Shown: positions 1 to 7,208, counted from the first letter of the stretch. The stretch: 9,074 nucleotides of DNA from Abditibacteriota bacterium (GCA_017958015.1 JAGDDM010000186.1:1-9074), one strand, 5' to 3'. Notes: generated by a model from the sequence alone, not told the origin. Translations and numbers: made by a program.

Positions 1-924
1 ATTCCCGGCGCGTCCAACGCTTTCGCCATCGCCAAACGCCTCGGTCTGGACGCCGGTATCATCGCCGGAGCCAAAGCTTTCCTGGGCACCCGCGCCGACG
101 CCACCGACGACATGATTCGCAAACTTGAGGCCAGTCACCGGGAGGCGGAGCGGTATCGCAAGGAGGCGGAGGAGTCCGCGAGAGAGGCGGAAGAGATTAA
201 ACGCCGCTATGAGGTCCAGTTGACGAAGCTCACAACCTCCAGAGAGCGCATTGAGGAGAAGGCTCGGGAACGGGCCCGGGTCATCATCGACACCTATTCC
301 AAGAAGCTTGACGATACCATTGAGCAGCTTGCCACCCAGCGGAAGGATTCCCAGCGGGCCCAGGCGTTAAAAAAGAAGGCGGAGAAGACTCTGGACGATT
401 TCGCCCACCAGTCGAAGCCCAAACCGAAGCCCGAGCCCAAGGAAACGAAGTTCGTCAGCGAGAAGGAGCTGACAATAGGCACTCGTGTGAAGATTCCCGG
501 TATCAATCAGACCGGCGAGGTGGCCTCCGAGCCCAAGGGCGGCAAGGTGATGGTGCAGATAGGCATCATGAAGATTGAGGCACGGATTCGGGATTTGCGC
601 CGAGCGGAGGACGAAGCGGCCCCCGTATCCGATCTGTCCGCGTCCCTGAGGCGCATATCCTACGAAAAGGCCCACGATTTCGAGTCGGAGATACATCTGC
701 GGAAAATGCGGGTGGAGCCGGCGCTTTACGACCTGGACAAGTTTATGGACGATGCCATGGCCGCCCAAGTTGAGAGCGTGCGAATCGTCCACGGCAAGGG
801 CACCGGTGTCATGAAGCAGGCTGTGTGGCAGTATCTGCGCAACCATCCCGGCGTCAAGTCCTACCGTCTGGGCGGCGACGGAGAGGGCGGCGGCGGCGTA
901 ACCGTGGTGACAATGAAACGATGA
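1..924 (+). CDS. mutS2: Endonuclease MutS2, C-terminal part (5' end outside window)
   Basis: This is the last 307 residues of a MutS2 protein, the MutS paralogue linked to suppression of recombination and, in Bacillota, to rescue of collided ribosomes. The frame is open from the first base, so the N-terminal and most of the ATPase domain lie upstream. Visible in order are the end of the ATPase domain (PGASNAFAIAKRLGL, residues 2-16), a long charged coiled coil (about 35-140), a KOW-like beta segment (about 157-200) and a C-terminal Smr domain (about 222-307) with HGKGTG at 264-269 and a Gly-rich GEGGGGVTVV near the end. The usual LDLRG motif of the Smr domain reads IHLRK (231-235), so the Asp is a His and the Gly a Lys. 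The stop overlaps the cytidine deaminase start by 4 bases (ATGA). The family call is very secure. Whether the nuclease is active is uncertain. Confidence 0.95.
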   Translation: MPGASNAFAIAKRLGLDAGIIAGAKAFLGTRADATDDMIRKLEASHREAERYRKEAEESAREAEEIKRRYEVQLTKLTTSRERIEEKARERARVIIDTYSKKLDDTIEQLATQRKDSQRAQALKKKAEKTLDDFAHQSKPKPKPEPKETKFVSEKELTIGTRVKIPGINQTGEVASEPKGGKVMVQIGIMKIEARIRDLRRAEDEAAPVSDLSASLRRISYEKAHDFESEIHLRKMRVEPALYDLDKFMDDAMAAQVESVRIVHGKGTGVMKQAVWQYLRNHPGVKSYRLGGDGEGGGGVTVVTMKR

Positions 925-1277
925 AAAAGGAATTGATCGAAAAAGCCCGCCAAGCGGCGGAAAAGTCATACTCTCCATATTCCCGTTTTAAGGTGGGGGC
1001 GGCTGTCCTCGCGGCGTCCGGCAAGGTCTACACCGGCACCAACGTGGAGAACGCTTCCTTCGGCCTCACTGTGTGCGCCGAGCGGAACGCTATATTCGCC
1101 GCCGTGTGCGCCGGTGAGCGGGAGATAAAGGCCCTTGCCCTTACGCCCGATACCTATCCCTGCGGCGCCTGTTTGCAGGTGATGGCGGAGTTCGCGGCGA
1201 AAGATTTTGTGTTATACATCGACGGCGGGGAGGAATACGCTTTGGCGGATTTGCTTCCCAAAGGATTCAAATTATAA
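921..1277 (+). CDS. cdd: Cytidine deaminase, short form
   Basis: A 118-residue zinc-dependent cytidine/deoxycytidine deaminase of pyrimidine salvage, acting in the cytoplasm. The catalytic signature is intact: NVENASFG at 41-48 for the substrate, C52-A-E54 (zinc ligand and proton-shuttling Glu), and P80-C81-G-A-C84 with two more Cys ligands. This three-Cys pattern is that of the small homotetrameric class. I chose ATG 921, which overlaps the mutS2 stop by 4 bases, rather than an upstream in-frame start at 825, because family similarity begins at MKKELIEKARQAA. The protein is somewhat shorter than the usual 130 or so residues. The loop before PCGAC is trimmed, and the residue after the second Cys is Leu where Arg is common. 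The overlap suggests translational coupling to mutS2. mtlD follows after 14 bases. Confidence 0.95.
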   Translation: MKKELIEKARQAAEKSYSPYSRFKVGAAVLAASGKVYTGTNVENASFGLTVCAERNAIFAAVCAGEREIKALALTPDTYPCGACLQVMAEFAAKDFVLYIDGGEEYALADLLPKGFKL

Positions 1278-1278
1278 T

Positions 1279-1284
1279 AGGAGG
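1279..1284 (+). promoter_or_regulatory. Strong Shine-Dalgarno site (AGGAGG) for mtlD
   Basis: AGGAGG lies 7 bases before the ATG at 1292 and just after the cdd stop codon. It is the best ribosome binding site in the window, so mtlD may be translated more strongly than its coupled neighbours. This fixes the mtlD start. Confidence 0.85.
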
Positions 1285-1291
1285 ATACATT

Positions 1292-2455
1292 ATGAAAAAA
1301 GCGGTACAGTTCGGCGCCGGAAACATCGGCAGAGGTTTCATCGCCCAGCTCCTTTCGGAGTCCGGATTTGAGGTTGTTTTCGCCGACGTGGTTGACGCGG
1401 TGGTTGAGAACATCAACGCCCGCCACACATATCCCATTCGCTACGCCGCTCCCGGCAGCCCCACCACATGGGTGAAGAATGTGCGGGCCGTGAACAGCAA
1501 GGTTCCGGAGAACGCCGCCCGGGAAATCGCCGACGCCGATCTTATGTGCACCGCGGTGGGCGTGAACGTGCTCCCCTACGTGGCGCCGGTAATCGCTCTG
1601 GGCATCAAAGCCCGCTACGACGCCGGCGTTACGGAGCCCATCAACATCATCATCTGCGAGAATCTGCAGCATATGGGCGCTTTCCTGAAGGGCGAGGTGA
1701 AAAAGCACCTTGACGAGAGTCTCTACGGCTACCTTGACGAGAAAGTGGGCTTCGTGGAGAGCGTCGTGGGCAGAATGGTGCCGGTTATGACTCCCGAGCA
1801 GAAGGCGGAGGATCCGCTTCTTTCCATCGTGGAGCCCTACAAGCATCTGCCCGTGGCCAAGTCAATGATTAAGGGCGACTTCCCGGAGATTGTCGGCATC
1901 GAGCCCAAGGACAATTTCCAGGGCTACGTGGACCGCAAACTCTACACCCACAACGCGGGCCACGCCGCCGCCGCCTACCTCGGCAATCTTAAAGGTTACA
2001 CTTACATTTACGAGGCTATGCGGGACCCGGAAGTCGCCGCCACGGTGCGGGAGATTATGAACGAAACCGGCGAGGGACTCATCAAGAAGCACGGTCTGGA
2101 CAGAGCGGAGCACATGGCGCACATCGACGACCTCATTGAGCGGTTCGGCAACGTGGCTCTGGCGGACACCGTGAAGAGAGTGGGAGGCGACCCTCTCCGC
2201 AAACTCCGCCACGAGGACAGACTTGTGGGCGGCGCGCTTCTTGCCCGGGAGTACGGCGTGTTCCCCAAGGCAATGTGCAAAGCCATAGCCGCCGCTCTCG
2301 TTTTCAATCCCGAGGGCGACCCCACCGCCGCTCAGGTACAGTCACTCATCGCCGAAAAGGGCGCCAAAGCCGCTTTTTGCGAGATAAGCGGTGTTGATGA
2401 GGGCGATCCCATCGTCGACGAAATCATGAAAAACTACAATAACATCAAATCATAG
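1292..2455 (+). CDS. mtlD: Mannitol-1-phosphate 5-dehydrogenase
   Basis: A 387-residue member of the polyol-specific long-chain dehydrogenases, which interconverts mannitol 1-phosphate and fructose 6-phosphate with NAD(H) in the cytoplasm. The N-terminal Rossmann motif FGAGNIGRGF (7-16) followed by LLSESGFEVVFADV is typical of MtlD rather than of the mannonate or altronate oxidoreductases. The catalytic helix pattern K216, N221, H224 (in RKLYTHNAGH) fits the family K-x4-N-x2-H signature. Length matches the family (about 380). No mannitol PTS genes are seen nearby, so import of mannitol is not suggested by context. The enzyme could instead make mannitol 1-phosphate from fructose 6-phosphate, as a redox sink or compatible-solute route. 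That is inference. The next gene encodes another fructose-6-phosphate enzyme. Confidence 0.93.
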   Translation: MKKAVQFGAGNIGRGFIAQLLSESGFEVVFADVVDAVVENINARHTYPIRYAAPGSPTTWVKNVRAVNSKVPENAAREIADADLMCTAVGVNVLPYVAPVIALGIKARYDAGVTEPINIIICENLQHMGAFLKGEVKKHLDESLYGYLDEKVGFVESVVGRMVPVMTPEQKAEDPLLSIVEPYKHLPVAKSMIKGDFPEIVGIEPKDNFQGYVDRKLYTHNAGHAAAAYLGNLKGYTYIYEAMRDPEVAATVREIMNETGEGLIKKHGLDRAEHMAHIDDLIERFGNVALADTVKRVGGDPLRKLRHEDRLVGGALLAREYGVFPKAMCKAIAAALVFNPEGDPTAAQVQSLIAEKGAKAAFCEISGVDEGDPIVDEIMKNYNNIKS

Positions 2456-2476
2456 GAAGTAATGAAAGGACACGCT

Positions 2477-3523
2477 ATGACACACGATTACAAAATGCGT
2501 AAAGAGATTCTTGAGCAGCCCGGTCTGATCAAAAATCTCGTCGACAATGAACTTGAGAACATCAAGTCCGTAGCCGCGGCGATTAAGGAGCGGAAAATCC
2601 GCCTCATCTCCTTCGTTGCCAGAGGCACCTCCGACCACGCGGCAATCTACGGCAAGTACATTCTGGAAATCTTCAACGGTTTCCCCTGCGCCTTCGCCGA
2701 CCACTCCGCCTTCACCGTCTACGACTGCAAGCTGGACATGACCGACACTTTCGTTATCGGCATTTCCCAGTCCGGCGAGTCCACCGACGTTGTGGAGTAT
2801 CTGCAGAAGGCCAAGAAGATGGGCGCCATGACCTGCGCCGTCACCAACGAGGAAGGCTCCTCCCTCACCAAGGGAGCCGACTTCACCGTCTATCTCCACG
2901 CCGGCAAGGAATACGCCGTGGCCGCCACAAAGACCTACACCACCTCTCTGGCGGTTATGTGGCTCCTCTCCTGCTGCATGTCCGAGGATTACGATCGGGT
3001 GAACACGCTCCTGAAGCAGGAAGAGTATATGAAGAAGGCTCTTGCTCTTGAGGATATGATTGCCGATAGAGCGGAACGGTACCGCTATATGACCTCAGGC
3101 ACCACCGTGGGACGGGGTCTCAACTTCGCCACCGCCATGGAGTCCGGACTTAAGCTGGCGGAAGTGAACCACGTTGTTATGCGGGCCTATTCCGCCGCGG
3201 ACCTTAAGCACGGCCCCATCTCCGCCATCAAGCCCGGCGACCCGGTGTTCCTGGTTGCTCCCACGGGCAAGGCTTTCGAGTGTATGCGGGAGTTGGCGGA
3301 AGACCTGACCGGCCGGGGCGCGGAGCTGATTGTTCTCAGCGACGACGACAAGCTGCTCTCCATGGCGGCTCTGCCCATTAAGATGGAGCACAACCCGGAC
3401 GAGGCCATGACGCCTCTGTCCTACATCATTCCCAGCCAGCTCTTCTCCTATCATCTGGCGCTGGCTCACGGCTTCAATCCCGACGAGCCGGTGGGACTTA
3501 CGAAAATCACTCTCACAAGATAA
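2477..3523 (+). CDS. SIS-domain sugar-phosphate enzyme, probable glucosamine-6-phosphate deaminase of the NagB-II type
   Basis: This protein of 348 residues has two SIS domains and resembles the isomerase half of GlmS without the glutaminase. The EILEQP motif near the N-terminus, ARGTSDHAA, SQSGESTD and LKHGP are all GlmS-like. The GlmS catalytic set is present: K226 and E229 in LKLAE, H245 in LKHGP (the same 16-residue spacing as E488 to H504 in E. coli GlmS), and K343 near the C-terminus where GlmS has its Schiff-base Lys. Without a glutaminase domain the expected reaction is glucosamine 6-phosphate to fructose 6-phosphate plus ammonia. A fructosamine deglycase (FrlB-like) or other ketose/aldose isomerase is the alternative. 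I chose ATG 2477 over 2462 because GAAAGGA (2464-2470) sits 6 bases before it, while AGGAAG is only 2 bases before 2462. The gene starts 21 bases after mtlD. Confidence 0.85.
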   Translation: MTHDYKMRKEILEQPGLIKNLVDNELENIKSVAAAIKERKIRLISFVARGTSDHAAIYGKYILEIFNGFPCAFADHSAFTVYDCKLDMTDTFVIGISQSGESTDVVEYLQKAKKMGAMTCAVTNEEGSSLTKGADFTVYLHAGKEYAVAATKTYTTSLAVMWLLSCCMSEDYDRVNTLLKQEEYMKKALALEDMIADRAERYRYMTSGTTVGRGLNFATAMESGLKLAEVNHVVMRAYSAADLKHGPISAIKPGDPVFLVAPTGKAFECMRELAEDLTGRGAELIVLSDDDKLLSMAALPIKMEHNPDEAMTPLSYIIPSQLFSYHLALAHGFNPDEPVGLTKITLTR

Positions 3524-3532
3524 GGTAATAAA

Positions 3533-4639
3533 ATGGCCGATAAAGAACGGATTCTGAAAACATTCAAAGATCTTATAAGCATAAACAGCCCCTCCCTGTC
3601 GGAGCGGAAGGTGGCGGACTACATCAAGGCCGCCCTCGCGCCCTTGGGCTTTGAGATAAGCGAGGACGATACGGGAGCGAAAATCGGCGGCTCCGCCGGC
3701 AACGTCACCGCCTTCCTCAAAGGCACCGTCGACGCCCAGCCGATTTTCTTCGGCTCCCACATGGACACCGTTGAACCCACGGAGGGAATCAACGTCATCA
3801 TCGACGGCGATATCATCAAAACCGACGGGACAACCATCCTGGGCGCCGACGACAAGGCGGGTATAACCGAGATTCTGGAGGGAATGCGGATGCTCGTCGA
3901 GAGCGGCAAGCCCCACGGCGATATAAAGCTGGTCTTTGACGTGTCGGAAGAAACCGGACTTTTCGGCGTCCGCCACTACGATACCTCCGGACTTCGGGGA
4001 TATTTCGGCTTTATCATGGATTCGGAGATACCCGCGGGCGCTTTCACCATGAACGCGCCCTCGGATGTCACCATCAACGTGGAAATCTTCGGTAAGGCCG
4101 CCCACGCGGGAATGTGCCCGGAAAAGGGCATCAGCGCTTTGGTGGCGGCGTCCAAGGCCATCGCCAAGATGAAACTGGGACGCCTGGACGAGGAAACCAC
4201 CGCCAACGTGGGCACCGTAAGCGGCGGCAAGGCTCGGAACATCGTTCCCGACTACGTCACCATGCGGGCGGAAGCCAGAAGCCGGAACGAGGCGAAGCTC
4301 GAGGCCCAGCTGGACCACATGAAGTCCCTCTTCCGTGACGAAGCGGCGGCCATGGGCGCCGAGGCGAAGATTGAGCTTATAAGCGACTACAAGACCTTCG
4401 CCTTCGATAAGGACGCGGATATCGTGAAGTTCGCGGCGGCGGCTCTCAGGAAAATCGGCAAGGAACCGGTGTTCCAAAACGGCGGCGGCGGTTCCGACGC
4501 CAACATATTCAACGAAAAGGGCGTGCCCGCTCTGCTTATCGCCGCGGGCTACAACAACGCCCACACCCCCGAGGAGTATGTGTCAATCAGCGGCATGTGC
4601 GACTGCGCCGACTTCGTGGCGGCTCTGGCGGAGGCGTAA
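3533..4639 (+). CDS. M20 family metallopeptidase, PepT-like
   Basis: A cytoplasmic di-zinc aminoacyl hydrolase of 368 residues, closest in pattern to peptidase T-like proteins such as B. subtilis YqjE. All expected metal and catalytic residues are visible: H76 and D78 in GSHMDTV, bridging D106 in GADDKAG, general base E139 and ligand E140 in SEETG, D163 in IMDSE, and the last ligand H344 in AHTPEEY. The central part (about 170-285, with APSDVTINVEIFGKAAHAG) is the lid or dimerisation domain. The substrate is probably a small peptide, but family membership alone does not prove tripeptidase activity. A weak AAGGT lies about 8 bases before the ATG. The stop is directly followed by the start of the DUF3866 gene, so the two are likely co-translated. 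Confidence 0.9.
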   Translation: MADKERILKTFKDLISINSPSLSERKVADYIKAALAPLGFEISEDDTGAKIGGSAGNVTAFLKGTVDAQPIFFGSHMDTVEPTEGINVIIDGDIIKTDGTTILGADDKAGITEILEGMRMLVESGKPHGDIKLVFDVSEETGLFGVRHYDTSGLRGYFGFIMDSEIPAGAFTMNAPSDVTINVEIFGKAAHAGMCPEKGISALVAASKAIAKMKLGRLDEETTANVGTVSGGKARNIVPDYVTMRAEARSRNEAKLEAQLDHMKSLFRDEAAAMGAEAKIELISDYKTFAFDKDADIVKFAAAALRKIGKEPVFQNGGGGSDANIFNEKGVPALLIAAGYNNAHTPEEYVSISGMCDCADFVAALAEA

Positions 4640-5692
4640 ATGCTTCGGTCGGAGCGGGGCAAAGTCCTGACAATCGACTCGGTTCGGGGCGGGGCGGCGG
4701 AGATTACCGTCTACGTAAATGACGGTATCGCCAAGGCCATGGTCTACACCGAACTCACCGGCGGCGTGGAGCCCGGCGACGACGTTCTCCTCAATACCAC
4801 CGCCGTGGGGAAGAAATTGGGCACCGGCGGCTACCACTATGTGATGGCCAACCTCTCAAAGCCCGCCTTTGACGCCGAGGAGACGGTGGGGCACATCGTG
4901 AAGTGCCGCTACACTCCGGTTCAGCACACGGTTTTGGCGGCGGAGGAAGAGGATTCTCCCCATCGGGGCATAGTTGAGAACTTCGAGAGTCTCAAGGGCT
5001 GCCCCGTGGTGGCGGGTCAACTCCACAGTCAGCTTGCCCCGGCGGCGGCGGCGGCGAAGCTTTTCGGCAAGAAGGTTTGCTACGTCATGACCGATACGGC
5101 GGCGCTGCCCATAGGCTTTTCCAAGCAGGTTTCCGCTCTCAAGGAAAACGGGTTTATCGACCTTACGATTACCTGCGGCCAATCTTTCGGTGGCGACCTT
5201 GAGACCGTGAACGTCTACACCGCTATGATTATGGGGGCGTCAATGGCGGACGCGGTGATTGTTATTCCCGGTCCCGGCAACGTGGGTACCGGTACGAAAT
5301 ACGGCTTCTCCTCAATAGAGCAGGGGAACATTCTGAACGCCGCGGCGCTTCTGGGCGGTACTCCCGTGGCGCTGCCCCGGGTGAGCTTCGCGGACAAACG
5401 CCCCAGGCATCAAGGGGTGAGCCACCACAGCGTCACCGCCCTTTCGGAAATAGCCAAACCCGGCTGCGTCGTGCCTCTGCCGGAGAGTTTAAGGGGACGC
5501 CTCGACCTGTCGAAGATTGAGCCGCTCCATAGGATTGAGTACATGCCGGACGGCGTTATCGCCGAGGCGGTAACGGCTCTGGCGGAAGCGGGGATAAAAC
5601 TCCGCTCCATGGGCAGGGGCTACGGCGAGGACAGGGAACTTTTCGACACCGCGGCGGCGGCGGGTGTGTTCGCCGGACGTTATGGCTCGTAA
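4640..5692 (+). CDS. DUF3866 family protein
   Basis: A 350-residue protein recognised as DUF3866 by its overall pattern: an N-terminal beta-rich part (about 1-65), GGYHYVMANL, then HIVKCRYTPVQ, and a later stretch GPGNVGTGTKYGFSSIEQG. The biochemical function of the family is not known to me. No signal peptide or membrane segment is visible, so a cytoplasmic protein is likely. The ATG follows the peptidase stop with no gap, and GGAGG (4630-4634) inside the end of the peptidase gene is its ribosome binding site. A run of five GCG codons at about 5042-5056 gives a poly-Ala segment in a GGC-repeat tract. The 3' end overlaps the Vsr-like gene by 11 bases. The family call is secure by motif recall. 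No function is assigned. Confidence 0.85.
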   Translation: MLRSERGKVLTIDSVRGGAAEITVYVNDGIAKAMVYTELTGGVEPGDDVLLNTTAVGKKLGTGGYHYVMANLSKPAFDAEETVGHIVKCRYTPVQHTVLAAEEEDSPHRGIVENFESLKGCPVVAGQLHSQLAPAAAAAKLFGKKVCYVMTDTAALPIGFSKQVSALKENGFIDLTITCGQSFGGDLETVNVYTAMIMGASMADAVIVIPGPGNVGTGTKYGFSSIEQGNILNAAALLGGTPVALPRVSFADKRPRHQGVSHHSVTALSEIAKPGCVVPLPESLRGRLDLSKIEPLHRIEYMPDGVIAEAVTALAEAGIKLRSMGRGYGEDRELFDTAAAAGVFAGRYGS

Positions 5693-6116
5693 GAAGAAGA
5701 CCCCGGAGCAGATAAGTTACAACATGCGCCGGGTGCGGAACAGGGACTCAAAGATTGAGGTGGCGCTGCGGCTGGAGCTGTGGCACCGGGGACTTAGGTA
5801 TCGCAAGAACGTGAAGCGCGTCACCGGCAAGCCGGACATAGCCTTCATGGGCGCCAAGGTGGCCGTCTTTGTTGACAGCGAGTTCTGGCACGGCTACGAT
5901 TGGGAGAATCGGAAAAGCGACATCAAGTCCCGCCGGGAGTTTTGGATTCCCAAGATCGAGCGGAACATGGAACGGGACAGGGAAGTAAACGAAATTTTGA
6001 CGGCCGAAGGTTGGCTCGTTTTGCGTTTTTGGGGAAAGGACATCAAAACCGACGTGTCATCCTGCGCCGATATTGTGGAGAAAGCTGTAATTAATGGCAA
6101 GATACAGAGCCGTTGA
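5682..6116 (+). CDS. vsr: Vsr-type DNA endonuclease, variant lacking the zinc site
   Basis: A 144-residue protein of the very-short-patch-repair endonuclease fold. E. coli Vsr nicks beside T in T:G mismatches created by deamination of methylated cytosine. By alignment to E. coli Vsr in memory, the catalytic residues E26, D52 (GKPDIAF) and H70 (EFWHG), and the DNA-intercalating F68-W69, are kept. The zinc ligands are not: HGC before FWH reads DSE, and WEC near the C-terminus reads WGK. This DSEFWHG form is a recognisable branch, often next to C5 methyltransferases. It may repair, or it may act as a restriction enzyme for the methyltransferase partner. I chose ATG 5682, which overlaps DUF3866 by 11 bases. 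A GTG at 5664 is possible but would add residues with no family match. Ribosome binding is weak, consistent with coupling. The 3' end overlaps the methyltransferase by 23 bases. Confidence 0.9.
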   Translation: MARKKKTPEQISYNMRRVRNRDSKIEVALRLELWHRGLRYRKNVKRVTGKPDIAFMGAKVAVFVDSEFWHGYDWENRKSDIKSRREFWIPKIERNMERDREVNEILTAEGWLVLRFWGKDIKTDVSSCADIVEKAVINGKIQSR

Positions 6117-7104
6117 CCTCTTCGCGGGGATAGGCGGAATACGACTGGGCTTTGAGGAAGCCTTCGGCACCGACATCGAGACGGTGTTCGCTTCAGAGTG
6201 GGACAGGTATGCCTTGCGGACCTACAAAGCCAACTTCCGAACCCCCCGGGAGATTGCCGGAGACATCACGGCTATACCCGAAAAGGATATCCCCCCCTTC
6301 GATATCTGTCTCGCCGGCTTCCCCTGTCAGGCCTTCAGCTTGGCGGGATTCCGCAAGGGCTTCAAGGACAACTTCAAGGGCCTCTGCCGGGGCACTCTCT
6401 TCATGGACGTGGCTCGGATATGCGAGTATCATTCCCCCAAAGTCATCTTCTGCGAGAACGTGAAGGGGCTTCACTTCCACGACCACGGCCGTACCTTTAA
6501 GATTATCACCGAAACCTTTAAGGAGCTGGGCTACACCGTCCATTGGAAACTCCTTAACAGCAAAAACTTCGGCGTGCCCCAGAACAGGGAGCGGGTGTAT
6601 ATCGCCGCTTTCCGAAACGACATCGACTCCTCCGGCTTTGAGTTTCCGGAATACACACGCAAGGGCAAGGTGCTGCGGGATATCATCGAGGAAGTGCCTG
6701 TGGACACACGATACTACCTCAGCGTGAACTATTTGGAGACCCTCCGGAAGCACAAAGCCCGGCACCGGGAGAAGGGCAACGGTTTCGGCTACGAGATTAT
6801 ATCCTGGGACGGGGTGGCCCACGCCATCGTCTGCGGCGGAATGGGCCGGGAGCGGAACCTCATATACGACCCCCGGCAAACCAGCTTCGTGCCCACATCA
6901 CCCATTCGCAGCGCCGTGAACAGAGAGGGCATACGGCGCCTCACCCCCAGAGAATGCGCCAGACTGCAGGCCTTCCCGGACGATTTTGTTCTGAACCTGG
7001 CCGACGGGCATCTGTACCGTCAGCTGGGTAACAGCGTCACCGTCAGCGTTATCGCAGCGGCGGCCGAGAAGATTAAAGAAGTATTGGATAAGAATAGGTT
7101 TTAG
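6094..7104 (+). CDS. DNA (cytosine-5) methyltransferase
   Basis: A 336-residue C5-methyltransferase that uses AdoMet to methylate cytosine at a specific DNA site. Its motifs are in the normal order: I (DLFAGIGGIRLGFE, 8-21), IV with catalytic Cys (GFPCQAFS, C78), VI (ENV, 121-123), VIII (QNRERVY, 163-169), IX (RRLTPRECARLQ, 281-292) and X (QLGNSV, 310-315). The target-recognition region (about 190-278) is compact and includes GNGFGY (228-233), a short motif also found in Dcm/EcoRII-type enzymes. That is too little to call the recognition sequence. The start lies 23 bases inside the upstream Vsr-like gene, so the two are coupled. The codons AGG TTT TAG at the end already resemble the tandem repeat that follows. 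No separate restriction gene of another class is seen. Confidence 0.96.
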   Translation: MARYRAVDLFAGIGGIRLGFEEAFGTDIETVFASEWDRYALRTYKANFRTPREIAGDITAIPEKDIPPFDICLAGFPCQAFSLAGFRKGFKDNFKGLCRGTLFMDVARICEYHSPKVIFCENVKGLHFHDHGRTFKIITETFKELGYTVHWKLLNSKNFGVPQNRERVYIAAFRNDIDSSGFEFPEYTRKGKVLRDIIEEVPVDTRYYLSVNYLETLRKHKARHREKGNGFGYEIISWDGVAHAIVCGGMGRERNLIYDPRQTSFVPTSPIRSAVNREGIRRLTPRECARLQAFPDDFVLNLADGHLYRQLGNSVTVSVIAAAAEKIKEVLDKNRF

Positions 7105-7130
7105 GTTATCAGGTTATTAGGTTATCAGGT
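7103..7130 (+). repeat. 8-base tandem repeat (AGGTTATC/T), 3.5 units
   Basis: Units AGGTTATC (7103-7110), AGGTTATT (7111-7118), AGGTTATC (7119-7126) and a partial AGGT. The array begins inside the TAG stop of the methyltransferase, and the preceding AGGTTTT (7096-7102) looks like a degenerate extra unit. Read on the minus strand the unit is CCTGATAA, which shares its CCTGA core with the heptamer repeat at 7209-7243. Confidence 0.9.
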
Positions 7131-7208
7131 GTGGTGCCGCCTACGGCGGCGGATTATAGAACCGACACCGCAATGCTGGTTGGTGGAATCCGTCGTTGCC
7201 GACACATT
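7131..7208. other. Non-coding segment between the two repeat arrays
   Basis: No ORF with a ribosome binding site or family resemblance is visible here. It holds the GC palindrome at 7136-7150 and weak inverted similarity (GGATT at 7151 with AATCC further on, and a short GTCG/CGAC stem near 7190-7202). Together with the flanking arrays it looks like a small extragenic repeat element rather than a gene remnant. Confidence 0.4.
7136..7150. repeat. Short GC palindrome (GCCGCC-TAC-GGCGGC)
   Basis: A perfect 6-base inverted repeat with a 3-base spacer, right after the octamer array. No T-run follows, so it is not a standard terminator by itself. It may be part of the small extragenic element between the two repeat arrays. 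Confidence 0.7.

Noticed and set aside
1251..1278. TTGCTT and TATAAT with a 16-base spacer just before mtlD
   Set aside because: Transcription would start about 7 bases before the ATG, leaving the strong AGGAGG site outside the transcript or at its very tip. More likely it is a chance match around the cdd stop codon.
1154..1846. A 230-residue minus-strand open frame opposite cdd and mtlD
   Set aside because: It spans the ends of two secure plus-strand genes, is His-rich from antisense codon bias, and has no domain.
3095..4564. A 489-residue open frame on the minus strand across the SIS and M20 genes
   Set aside because: It lies opposite two well-supported genes, has no recognisable domain or ribosome binding site, and is what GC-rich codon bias produces on the opposite strand.
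5037..5056. GGC-repeat tract in the DUF3866 gene as a phase-variable site
   Set aside because: Slippage of whole triplets would only change the number of Ala residues, and such GC-rich Ala runs are common throughout this sequence.
360..5407. Depletion of CCWGG as a sign that the methyltransferase has Dcm-like specificity
   Set aside because: CCWGG sites are easy to find (for example at 360, 1918 and 5403), so no depletion is visible by eye. Specificity cannot be read from this window.
6193..6879. A 228-residue minus-strand open frame opposite the methyltransferase
   Set aside because: It is a shadow of the methyltransferase, whose motifs are complete and in order.
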